From contig NZ_QPCG01000001.1 of assembly GCF_003351025.1 (NCBI RefSeq), positions 1,743,949 through 1,807,948 on the forward strand: 64,000 nt of DNA, given 5' to 3'. Within the stretch, counting starts at the first letter, position 1, and every line of letters begins with the position of its first letter. Source of the stretch: Mucilaginibacter endophyticus. Lineage in GTDB: Bacteria; Bacteroidota; Bacteroidia; Sphingobacteriales; Sphingobacteriaceae. The notes below the pieces were generated by a model. It saw only the letters and a list, made by a program, of their open reading frames with translations, searched no databases and was not told the origin of the DNA. A program made the translations under genes and the position numbers. Positions 10,501-17,842 of this stretch are shown piece by piece.

Positions 10501-10627
10501 TACCGGTTACAAAGGTACCGACCCGGAAGTTAACGTACACTCAGGCGCTACAGGTGGCGGTTTGGACTTTAACTCGTTCCCTGCATTCAAAACGGTAACA
10601 TTCGGTATTAAGGCATCTATCCATTAA
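7562..10627 (+). CDS. SusC-like TonB-dependent outer-membrane receptor
   Basis: A 1021-residue protein with an extended N-region and signal peptide ending LPVLANAQ near residue 44. An N-terminal carboxypeptidase-regulatory-like domain (TISGSVKDKDGPIIGATV) follows. Then comes the SusC hallmark NEVVVVGYGTVKKGNLTGSV leading into the plug domain (VRGGNSINTSTSPLYVVDGF, GNGVVLITTKKGK), and a long beta-barrel that ends with an aromatic-rich strand (FKTVTFGIKASIH). SusC proteins import oligosaccharides across the outer membrane using TonB energy and pair with SusD as a pedal-bin lid. The paired susD gene starts 40 bp downstream. Two phased LacI-type operators lie upstream. Length is normal for the family. 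Confidence 0.97.
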   Translation: MIKIYSNPDKGFSKHNYLKGQISGLFKLMCCCLLLLLPVLANAQTTISGSVKDKDGPIIGATVTQKGVKNTTSTDVNGKFKLTLKGSSTVLVVSYVGFKPQEVSIGNSTDITITLQEDLNKLNEVVVVGYGTVKKGNLTGSVSSIKSDDLTLGGTTTNIGQAIQGKAAGVQVQQASFAPGSGINITVRGGNSINTSTSPLYVVDGFISDNGNQVNPNDVEDIQVLKDASATAIYGARGGNGVVLITTKKGKNGKVSLDADISGGTQYLTYKPDLLNGQQYTDIQNATAIEDGKPQPYPSSFQVANTNWLKLATRNATVQNQSVSLSSGDQNSKIYVAGNHIKQVGVLQHTGFERYTARIGTEKTMNENLKISANFYGASSSSTLQSYSGDITAPLFSLLTAPPNVTPYNADGTYNYYVTQGTKTNALAGLLEPTNNSGSKLINANVGLDYKIINGLTYHLTAGTEYTQTTAGQYLPTTTISGAKQGGVASEQTSSAFRWIVENYFTYKFNIAKDHDFTVLLGTSNQKDITEGLSAGAKGFSTDAFLYYNLSAGSLVNGYGSSKAEAMLTSYFTRFNYAYKDKLLASFSYRDDRSSNFGPNKRSGFFPAGAVAYKFTDDDFIKDLNTFSNLKARVSYGVTGNDRIPASLYLSTFGPYGVVLNETGNLQTGIEPKTLANPNLKWESTRQFDVGLDMGFANGRINASIDYYSKKTTDLLIQIPIGQQWGFSNQWVNGGSIQNRGIELSVNTNNVRGKDLSWNSTVTFAYNKQKALDLGPGVLVISTNTANPSGTVSGQEFTRVVPGIELGELYGYVYEGVVKTGEKYAPQPNSKAGDPKYKDVNGDGVITPADRTYLGNSNPHYMAGFGNDFHYKGIDLGIFFQGAFDYYLYNMNAMVLESTTGIAGLNRFVAGKNENTSIPREGYYLSTYGSYVNSRFVENASYVRLKSLTLAYNFPSSLFQHIKILQGVKVYAEAQNLWTITGYKGTDPEVNVHSGATGGGLDFNSFPAFKTVTFGIKASIH

Positions 10628-10667
10628 TGAAATTATCCATTTAAGGGATCAACAAAATTTAAATCAA

Positions 10668-12188
10668 ATGAAAAAATATAACATTTTACTCTTAGCGGCC
10701 GCGGTAGTTACACAGTTTTCGTGTAACAAAACCAGCCTTGAACCTAAAATATACAGCAGTTTAACAAGCCAAAACGCTTTCCTTACCAAATCGGATGCTA
10801 TTGCGGCTGTTAACGCGGTTTATGCCCGTCTTAAAGGCCCGGCGGTTGGTGATAATTTTGATTATTGGACAGTAAGGCACTTCGCGCTAACCGATTTAAC
10901 TACCGATGTGGGCCACTGTAGCTATGCAGGTGACCCGGGGCAATTATCGCTGGTGCAATGGAATTCTGCCAACGGTTTGATAGCTGAAGATTACAGGCAG
11001 ATCTATAAATTGATTGCTAACGCGAATAACGCGATCTACAATATCGCGGCAATGAAAAGTATCACAGACGCCCAGAAAAATCAGTTTCTGGCCGAAATGA
11101 AGTTTTTGCGTGCTATTGCTTATTCAGATCTTACTGATTCATGGGGCCCCGTAATCCTGAATACAGAAAAAGATATAGCCAACCCTGATTACAAAGCTCA
11201 AACCGCGCCAAGTCCGGTAGCGGATGTTGACGCGTTAATGATTGGCGATCTGCAAAATGCAATCACCGTACTGCCTGCCGATTACACCAAAAGCGATATT
11301 TATACAACCAATGATGTTGGCCGGGCTACTAAAGGTGCAGCTATGTTCCTGTTGGCCAAGATCTACTTGCGTGAACACCAATGGCAAAAAGCTGCTGATT
11401 TAACCAAGCAGGTTATGGATTTGGGTATCTACCAGTTATACCCATCATATGATGGTTTGTTTAAAGAATCAAATACATGGTGCTCAGAAAATATCTTTTC
11501 GGTATTGAGCGATGCAAACGTTAACGGCACCGAGTTGCTGAACCACTTTGGTCCGCTGAGCCATCCTGTACTAACCGATAGGTGGCAGTATTATGCCGTT
11601 ACCTGGGATTTTTACAACAGCTATGGCGATGAGGATGACCGTAAAAAAATGTTCTTTACCCAATATCAGGGTGTTGACGGTTTAACCCACAAGCAAGCTC
11701 CTTCGTTAGGCGCTACCGCTCCGGATGGCGTGTTGTATATGCCGGATGTCGCGACTATGAAATATGCTGATCCAAATGGGGCCAACACGTACTACGATGG
11801 CCACAGTGTTGACGTTTTACGCTATGCTGATGTATTGCTAAGCCGAGCCGAAGCTTTAAATGAATTGAGCGGACCAACTGCCGAAGCTGTTTCGTTGGTA
11901 AATCAGGTTAAAGGCCGCTCGCATGCCAAATTATTGGTACAGGGTAATTTAACCCAGGCTACTTTCCGCGATGCTTTATTACAAGAACGTGGTTGGGAAC
12001 TGTATTACGAAGGGAAAAGAAGGGCCGACCTGAAGCGTTTTGGCAAATATGATGTGATTGTGAACGCGTACCTGAAACGTATTGGTCAAACCAATACCGT
12101 ACAGCTGCCTCGCGATGAGTATTTCCCATATCCGCTTAACCAGGTTAATATCAACCCTAACCTGAATAACGCGGGCAGGCAGCAATAA
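10668..12188 (+). CDS. SusD/RagB-like outer-membrane glycan-binding lipoprotein
   Basis: A 506-residue lipoprotein with signal peptide and lipobox cysteine at VVTQFSC (Cys19). The RagB/SusD fold is shown by the TPR-like N-half (AIAAVNAVYARLKG, QFLAEMKFLRAIAYSDL) and the C-terminal landmarks DVLRYADVLLSRAEALNEL and LLQERGWELYYEGKRRADLKRFG. SusD sits on the cell surface, captures glycan and closes over the SusC channel. It directly follows susC and is followed by a strong hairpin before the next gene. Confidence 0.96.
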   Translation: MKKYNILLLAAAVVTQFSCNKTSLEPKIYSSLTSQNAFLTKSDAIAAVNAVYARLKGPAVGDNFDYWTVRHFALTDLTTDVGHCSYAGDPGQLSLVQWNSANGLIAEDYRQIYKLIANANNAIYNIAAMKSITDAQKNQFLAEMKFLRAIAYSDLTDSWGPVILNTEKDIANPDYKAQTAPSPVADVDALMIGDLQNAITVLPADYTKSDIYTTNDVGRATKGAAMFLLAKIYLREHQWQKAADLTKQVMDLGIYQLYPSYDGLFKESNTWCSENIFSVLSDANVNGTELLNHFGPLSHPVLTDRWQYYAVTWDFYNSYGDEDDRKKMFFTQYQGVDGLTHKQAPSLGATAPDGVLYMPDVATMKYADPNGANTYYDGHSVDVLRYADVLLSRAEALNELSGPTAEAVSLVNQVKGRSHAKLLVQGNLTQATFRDALLQERGWELYYEGKRRADLKRFGKYDVIVNAYLKRIGQTNTVQLPRDEYFPYPLNQVNINPNLNNAGRQQ

Positions 12189-12207
12189 GCATAAAATTCA
12201 ACTATTG

Positions 12208-12248
12208 GTAAAGAGTATACGGCCTTTAAATGGCTGTATATTCTTTAC
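12208..12248 (+). terminator. Intergenic hairpin after susD (attenuator or processing site)
   Basis: A 17-bp stem (12208-12224 with 12232-12248) that pairs completely if two G-U wobbles are allowed, with the 7-nt loop TTTAAAT. No long U-run follows, so it is more likely a partial terminator, RNA-stability element or processing site that sets the ratio of susCD to downstream mRNA. Confidence 0.55.
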
Positions 12249-12276
12249 TGTTTAACCGGTATTACAAAATTTAGTG

Positions 12277-13677
12277 ATGAAGGATTGGTTTAAAGTTTTA
12301 GCGGCGGGATTGTTAGTTTCAATCATCTGTGGATGCTCGGGTGGTAACCTGATAAAAGAAATTCATATAGGTTTGTACAATAACAATGAGCTGAAAATTA
12401 AGCTTGATGTTATGACCAGCAAGCCCGTTGATCTGTATGCCGAATATTGGATAGAGGGTAAGCAGCCTGTAAAATACAGGTCGACCACTACGGGCAACGG
12501 TACATCGTATAAGCTTGTGCTTTGCAATATTTTGCCTGATACTACTTATTCATATCATATTGTAACTGTTGATGGCGGTGATACTGTTATCAGCAAGCCC
12601 CATACTTTTAAATCGCACCAGTTGCCATTGTTTTTACAGGAGCAGTTTCACGCGAAAACGGCTGCTAAGGCCACGCTGCCGGCACAGTTTAATGACGGTT
12701 TGATGCTCATTAACAAACGTTATGCGCCAGGTGTAGCATTTTTGGTCGATACAAAAGGGCAGATCAGGTGGTATCATATGATTGACAGGTTGGGTTTTAA
12801 GGTGATTAATTTTACTAAGGACAGAACGCTGCTCTCAATTTTGGGTCGAAATGATGAGCCAACCAGTTACGGTAGTGAGATATTGGAGATCAACATGCTT
12901 GGTGATACGCTGTTGCACCTTACCAAAGGACAGGGCGATTTCAGGCAAACCATCCATCACGAAATACTGAAGAATGATAAGGGCCAGCTGGTAACCATTT
13001 TTGTCGATCAGCGCTTAATGGACCTTACTGCTATAGGCGGTGGCAAACAGGATACGGTTAATGGTGACGGTATTATGGTGATGGATAAAACCGGCAGGCA
13101 GCTTTATAAATGGAGTGTGTTTGATGTTATGGATCCGCTGAAAGATCCTAAGATCCTGAAAACCAAAAAAGACTGGATGCATGCCAACAGCCTCAGCTAT
13201 GATACAGAGGGTAATTACCTGATGTCGTTTTATAACAACGGGCAGATCTGGAAGATTGATTCCCACAACGGAAAAGTAATTTACAAGTTTGGCAAAGGCG
13301 GTACTATTGCGATGCCAGCCGATTGCAACTTTACCCAGGCCCATGCCGCCCATATTAATAAGCAGGGCAACCTCATGTTTTTTGATAACGGGGTGGAAAA
13401 ACACCAATCTGGAGTATATGCCATGAAGATTGATGAGAAAAATCAAACCTCATCCATTGCCATGCATATAACACTTCCTAAAGAAATTTTTAACGGCAGA
13501 ATGGGCAGTGCCTACTTGATTAACGATACTACTACGCTGGTTTGCTGCTCAAAAAGGCACATTATAGTACTTGCAAATAATAAAGGTGTATTACAATGGA
13601 CAATGGAAACATCGGTGCCAACTTACCGTGCCGGCTTTATCAAATACGAACAGCTTGATCCATATTTAAAACCATAG
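12277..13677 (+). CDS. Arylsulfotransferase (ASST)-family lipoprotein
   Basis: The ATG at 12277 is preferred over the GTG immediately before it. The 466-residue product has a lipoprotein signal (LLVSIICGC) and then an N-terminal beta-sandwich. From about residue 145 a beta-propeller of ASST type follows: FLVDTKGQIRWYH, IHHEI (His227/228), GDGIMVMDKTG, DWMHANSL (299-306), QAHAAHINKQGNLMFFDNG (from 354). The conserved histidines of these three segments match where ASST enzymes place their active-site histidines. ASST transfers sulfate from a phenolic donor to another phenol without PAPS, in the periplasm. Many Bacteroidota members are only annotated by similarity, so the substrate here is unknown. 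The gene lies between susD and a TsdA-like cytochrome and is separated from the latter by only 9 bp. Confidence 0.8.
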   Translation: MKDWFKVLAAGLLVSIICGCSGGNLIKEIHIGLYNNNELKIKLDVMTSKPVDLYAEYWIEGKQPVKYRSTTTGNGTSYKLVLCNILPDTTYSYHIVTVDGGDTVISKPHTFKSHQLPLFLQEQFHAKTAAKATLPAQFNDGLMLINKRYAPGVAFLVDTKGQIRWYHMIDRLGFKVINFTKDRTLLSILGRNDEPTSYGSEILEINMLGDTLLHLTKGQGDFRQTIHHEILKNDKGQLVTIFVDQRLMDLTAIGGGKQDTVNGDGIMVMDKTGRQLYKWSVFDVMDPLKDPKILKTKKDWMHANSLSYDTEGNYLMSFYNNGQIWKIDSHNGKVIYKFGKGGTIAMPADCNFTQAHAAHINKQGNLMFFDNGVEKHQSGVYAMKIDEKNQTSSIAMHITLPKEIFNGRMGSAYLINDTTTLVCCSKRHIIVLANNKGVLQWTMETSVPTYRAGFIKYEQLDPYLKP

Positions 13678-13686
13678 ATCATTAAA

Positions 13687-14700
13687 ATGAAAAAAAAATA
13701 TCAATATATAACTTTCCTGTTGCTGTTATTTGCTTTAGCAAATGTTGCTCAGTTAGTATCGTGCAGCGGCAGCAGAGCTGAGGAAGCTAATAATGCTGAT
13801 TCAGCAGCTGTGAGTCTTGTTTCTGTAGATACCGGCAAAATGCCCGGCGGTAAATATGGCGATGCAGTACGTTATGGCCGCGAACTGATGTTGCATACTG
13901 CCTATTATATAGGTCCCGATGGAGTCAATGGTCACTACACCGGTAATAAAATGAACTGTACCAATTGTCACCGCGATGCCGGTACAAGGCCGTACGCTTT
14001 TAACCTGGTAAGGTCGTTTCGTGATTATCCGCAGTACAGGGCAAGGGAGGGCAGGATCTTATCTTTGGCCGAACGCATCAACAATTGCGTAATGCGCCCT
14101 AACCTGGGCAGGCCGCTGCCGCTGGACGGGAAGGAGATGATCTCGATTATGGCTTACCTTAAGTTTTTGAGCGATTCGTCAAACGTCTCAAAAACCACCA
14201 AAGGTTTAAAAAATATGGAGGTTGAGCTGCCCAACGTAGCGGCTTCATCAGACAGGGGCGAAGTTTTATACGCTCAAAATTGCGAACGCTGCCATGCCAA
14301 AAATGGCGAAGGCAAAATGCGTTTTGATAATGTAACTTACGAGTATCCGCCGGTATGGGGATTATTGGCCTACCGTCCGGGTTCAAGCATGCACCGTGTG
14401 GTTAAGCTGGCTCAATGGTTAAAGGGCAATATGCCTTATGATAAAACCGCCGAAGGAAAACCTTTCCTAACGGATGCTGAGGCACTTGATATCGCCGCCT
14501 TTGTAAACGACGATAAAAAACATAAACGTCCACTTCCTAAAACCACCAAAGAGGTTGACTATCCGCATTACGAAGAAAAAGCGATTGATTACGATAAAGG
14601 GCCTTTTAAAGATCCTTTCTCAGAAGAACAGCATAAATACGGGCCCTATAAACCTATTATTGATTATTGGGAGGGTAAGGGGATAACACCGGCTATTTAA
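13687..14700 (+). CDS. TsdA-like dihaem cytochrome c lipoprotein
   Basis: A 337-residue exported lipoprotein (signal ending QLVSC). It carries two c-type haem sites, CTNCH at 91-95 and CERCH at 199-203. The stretch around the first haem (MNCTNCHRDAGTRPYAF, DYPQYRAREGRILSLAERIN) resembles thiosulfate dehydrogenase/tetrathionate reductase TsdA. Cys134 in RINNC sits about 40 residues after the first haem, where TsdA has its unusual axial cysteine ligand as I remember it. Likely acts in the periplasm or outer membrane in electron transfer, possibly with sulfur compounds. It could instead be an electron-transfer subunit for an unrelated dehydrogenase. It is tightly linked to the ASST-like gene upstream. 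Confidence 0.75.
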   Translation: MKKKYQYITFLLLLFALANVAQLVSCSGSRAEEANNADSAAVSLVSVDTGKMPGGKYGDAVRYGRELMLHTAYYIGPDGVNGHYTGNKMNCTNCHRDAGTRPYAFNLVRSFRDYPQYRAREGRILSLAERINNCVMRPNLGRPLPLDGKEMISIMAYLKFLSDSSNVSKTTKGLKNMEVELPNVAASSDRGEVLYAQNCERCHAKNGEGKMRFDNVTYEYPPVWGLLAYRPGSSMHRVVKLAQWLKGNMPYDKTAEGKPFLTDAEALDIAAFVNDDKKHKRPLPKTTKEVDYPHYEEKAIDYDKGPFKDPFSEEQHKYGPYKPIIDYWEGKGITPAI

Positions 14701-14720
14701 AAACAATACTAATCCAACTA

Positions 14721-14817
14721 TGTCATTGCGAGGAGGAACGACGAAGCAACCTCGTAGTTATGCATCTTCGATATGCATTGGCTACGAGATTGCCGCGCTA
14801 CGCTCGCAACGACATTG
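14721..14817. repeat. REP-like palindromic intergenic repeat, copy 2
   Basis: A long imperfect inverted repeat. The left arm begins TGTCATTGCGAGGAGGAACG and the right arm ends CTACGCTCGCAACGACA, with CTCGTAG/CTACGAG pairing toward the centre. It is related to the copy at 7151-7239. It fills the gap between the cytochrome gene and the next gene and could act as a transcription or mRNA-stability barrier. Confidence 0.75.
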
Positions 14818-14851
14818 TTTTTATTATAAAAAGACTGACTAAATTTATTTC

Positions 14852-17833
14852 ATGAAAAAACAATTTTTAGCTATCACTTTCCTTTTATCAGGCTTTGCTG
14901 CTTCGGCACAAAAAGTACCTTATACCAATTGCGATAAATGCTGGCTGGCCGATTCATTGGGTAACCATCGTGTGGTATTAACCTTTAATGGTACAGGTAA
15001 AGTGGCTAAAGCGGTGATTAACTGGAGGCGCAGGGATAATGAGCCCGAAAACAAGCGGATCATTATTGAAGATGCTAAAACCAAACAAAAAATAACCAAC
15101 GTAAAAATTGGTTCAATAAACCGTGAAAGCGGTGAGCTGTATTTTGAGCCAACATCGGGTAAGGGTACTTACTTTGTGTATTATATGCCTTACAAAAACG
15201 AGGGGCGCTCAAACTATCCTAAAGGTGTTTACCTCAAACCCGAAAATATAGCTTCTGCCCAATGGCTTAATACCATAAACAGCACGGCTCCATTGGCTTC
15301 GGTAAAAGAGTTTCAGTCGATAGATGCTTTTAACAGTTTTTACCCAATGGAGGTAATTGCTACAAAAGCAGAAACCGAAGCATTGCTGAATAAGCACAAA
15401 TCTGAATCATTTTTGGTTTTCCCGGAAGACAGGATGAACTCCATCCGCATGACCAAAGATTTGCCGCAACGCTGGATTGAGCTTGGTCCGCAAAGTAAAT
15501 ATACCGGTGAGGCAGCCCGTGGTGAAAACTTTGCATTTCAGCTGGGTATTTACGCGTTGCAGAATATTGAAAATGTACAGGTAACATTCAGTGATCTGAA
15601 ATCTGCCACCGGTAAGGTGATCCCGGCTTCGGCACTGTTTTGTATCAATACCGGAGGCACCACTTATGATGGTAAACCACTTACTAAGGTTGTGAACGTA
15701 GCCAAAGGCGAGATCCAGGCCTTATGGTGTGGGGTAGATGTGCCTGCCGCTATACTGCCTTCGGTTTATACAGGTAAGGCTACCATCAGCATCAACGGTA
15801 AACCGGCAAAAACAATTGCTTTATCTGTTAAAGTAAATAGTAAAATTTCAAAAGATGGCGGCGTAAGCGAACCTTACAAAATGACCCGCCTGGGTTGGTT
15901 AAACTCAACCATGGCACAACAAAATACGGTTATCGCGCCGTATACCCCGCTTGAAATAAGTGGCAACACAGTTAGTTTGTTAGGCCGTAAGGTAGAAGTG
16001 AATAAGGACGGTTTCCCAAAACAGATCCAGACTTATTTTACGCCGGAAATGACAGAATATGCGGCAGCACCGAACAACCTGCTTACCGAAGGTATTCACT
16101 TTCATTTTATCGACGCCGCTGGCAAAAAAATAAACCTGAAAAGCCAGGGTGTACAGTTCACCAAAAAAGAAGCCGGAACAGTGCAGTGGACTGCCGTAAG
16201 CGCCAACGATAGCTTGCGGATGGATGTAACCGCTTCGCTGGAGTTTGACGGCTTTATGGCTTACACTGTAAAGGTAAAAGCCCTGCAGGACGTTAGCCTG
16301 AAAGATATTACCATGCACATTCCTTTTAAAAAGGATTTTGCTAAATATATGATGGGCTTCGGTCAAAAAGGAGGCTATCGCCCTGAAAATTTTGAGTGGA
16401 AATGGGATGTTGCCCATAAGAACCAGGACGGCGCATGGATTGGTAATGTGAACGGTGGTTTGCAGTATTCACTAAGGGATGAAAAATATGTCCGTCCGCT
16501 GAATACAAATTTTTATCTGCAAAAGCCTTTATTGCTGCCATCTTCATGGGGCAATGATAACAAAGGTGGTATTAAGGTAGCCTTTGATGGTAATGCTGTA
16601 TTAGCCAACAACTATAGCGGCGAGCGTGACCTGAAAAAAGGCGATGAGCTCTATTATAACTTTACCCTGTTGGTAACACCTTTCCATACCATTAACACCG
16701 ATTTTCAGTGGGCTACAAGATTCTATCATTCATATAAACCTATTGATACCATTAAAAAGGCTGGAGCAACGCTTATCAATATTCACCATGCTACGGCGAT
16801 CAATCCTACCATCAACTATCCATTTATTGCCTGGCAAAAAATGAAAGCCTATGATGATTCGGCCCATGCTGCCGGGTTAAAAGTGAAAATCTACAATACT
16901 ATCCGTGAGTTATCTAATCACGCCTATGAAACTTTTGCTTTGCGTAGCCTGGGACATGAAATCTATTCGCCGGGTAAGGGCGGAGGCTTTAGCTGGTTGC
17001 AGGAGCACGTGGGCGATGATTACATAGCCGCCTGGTTTGTCCCCGAAATTAAAGATGCAGCCATTATTAACAGCGGAATGAACCGTTGGCATAACTACTA
17101 TGTGGAGGGTATGAATTGGTTAACCCAAAACGTAGGTATCGACGGTATTTACCTGGATGATGTGGCTTTTGATCGTGTTACCATGAAACGTATAAAACGT
17201 GTATTAACCAAAGATGGTCACCCGGGTATTATTGACTTACACTCTGCAAACCAATACAATAAAAGCGATGGTTTCAATAACAGCGCCAACCTGTATATGG
17301 AGCATTTTCCATACCTAAACCGTTTATGGTTTGGTGAGTATTTCGATTACGAAAAAAATGATCCTGATTTCTTCCTGACTGAAGTGAGCGGTATTCCTTT
17401 TGGTTTAATGGGCGAGATGTTACAGGGCGGCGGTAACAAATGGCGTGGCATGGTTTACGGCATGACTAACCGCATGCCATGGAGCGATGGTGCCGATCCG
17501 CGCCCGATTTGGAAAGCCTGGGATAATTTTGGTATAAAAGGAACCAAAATGATTGGTTACTGGGTTGACGACAATCCGGTAAAAACAGATAAAGCCAAGG
17601 TTATAGCAACCGTTTATAAAAAGGATGGCGCTGCCATGGTGGCCGTTGCCAGCTGGGAAGATGCCGATACAGATTTTCAATTAAATATCGACTGGAAAAA
17701 ATTAGGCATCGATCCGGCTAAAGCGACCATCACGGCTCCGGAAATTAAAAGCTATCAGCCAGGCAAAACATTTGGCTTGACCGATAGAATCCCGGTTGAA
17801 AAAGGTAAAGGCTGGTTACTGGTGATTAAATAA
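14852..17833 (+). CDS. Large secreted TIM-barrel glycosidase-like protein (DUF6067/GH123-type)
   Basis: A 993-residue protein with signal peptide (LSGFAASAQ). N-terminal beta-sandwich modules run to about residue 330. A mixed middle domain follows (DGFMAYTVKVKAL, GGYRPENFEWKWD). From about 620 to 930 there is a TIM-barrel-like catalytic region: INIHHATAINPTINYPF, GLKVKIYNTIREL, GIDGIYLDDVAFDR (from about 763), GIIDLHSANQYN, EHFPYLNRLWFGEYFDYE. The acidic DD in IYLDDVAF is a catalytic candidate. This layout resembles the DUF6067 family, often annotated simply as glycoside hydrolase and possibly related to GH123 (beta-N-acetylgalactosaminidase). I am sure of a glycosidase-like fold, less so of the family number. 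It lies 9 bp upstream of the DUF5107-TPR gene, so the two are probably translated together. Confidence 0.7.
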   Translation: MKKQFLAITFLLSGFAASAQKVPYTNCDKCWLADSLGNHRVVLTFNGTGKVAKAVINWRRRDNEPENKRIIIEDAKTKQKITNVKIGSINRESGELYFEPTSGKGTYFVYYMPYKNEGRSNYPKGVYLKPENIASAQWLNTINSTAPLASVKEFQSIDAFNSFYPMEVIATKAETEALLNKHKSESFLVFPEDRMNSIRMTKDLPQRWIELGPQSKYTGEAARGENFAFQLGIYALQNIENVQVTFSDLKSATGKVIPASALFCINTGGTTYDGKPLTKVVNVAKGEIQALWCGVDVPAAILPSVYTGKATISINGKPAKTIALSVKVNSKISKDGGVSEPYKMTRLGWLNSTMAQQNTVIAPYTPLEISGNTVSLLGRKVEVNKDGFPKQIQTYFTPEMTEYAAAPNNLLTEGIHFHFIDAAGKKINLKSQGVQFTKKEAGTVQWTAVSANDSLRMDVTASLEFDGFMAYTVKVKALQDVSLKDITMHIPFKKDFAKYMMGFGQKGGYRPENFEWKWDVAHKNQDGAWIGNVNGGLQYSLRDEKYVRPLNTNFYLQKPLLLPSSWGNDNKGGIKVAFDGNAVLANNYSGERDLKKGDELYYNFTLLVTPFHTINTDFQWATRFYHSYKPIDTIKKAGATLINIHHATAINPTINYPFIAWQKMKAYDDSAHAAGLKVKIYNTIRELSNHAYETFALRSLGHEIYSPGKGGGFSWLQEHVGDDYIAAWFVPEIKDAAIINSGMNRWHNYYVEGMNWLTQNVGIDGIYLDDVAFDRVTMKRIKRVLTKDGHPGIIDLHSANQYNKSDGFNNSANLYMEHFPYLNRLWFGEYFDYEKNDPDFFLTEVSGIPFGLMGEMLQGGGNKWRGMVYGMTNRMPWSDGADPRPIWKAWDNFGIKGTKMIGYWVDDNPVKTDKAKVIATVYKKDGAAMVAVASWEDADTDFQLNIDWKKLGIDPAKATITAPEIKSYQPGKTFGLTDRIPVEKGKGWLLVIK

Positions 17834-17842
17834 AGCGGAAAC

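Noticed and set aside
13015..13446. Open frame of 143 codons antisense to the arylsulfotransferase-like gene
   Set aside because: Fully contained in a gene with clear family motifs; no independent evidence.
7151..14817. The two palindromes as a CRISPR array or insertion-sequence ends
   Set aside because: Only two degenerate copies more than 7 kb apart, no regular spacers, no transposase and no direct repeats seen; REP-like elements fit better.
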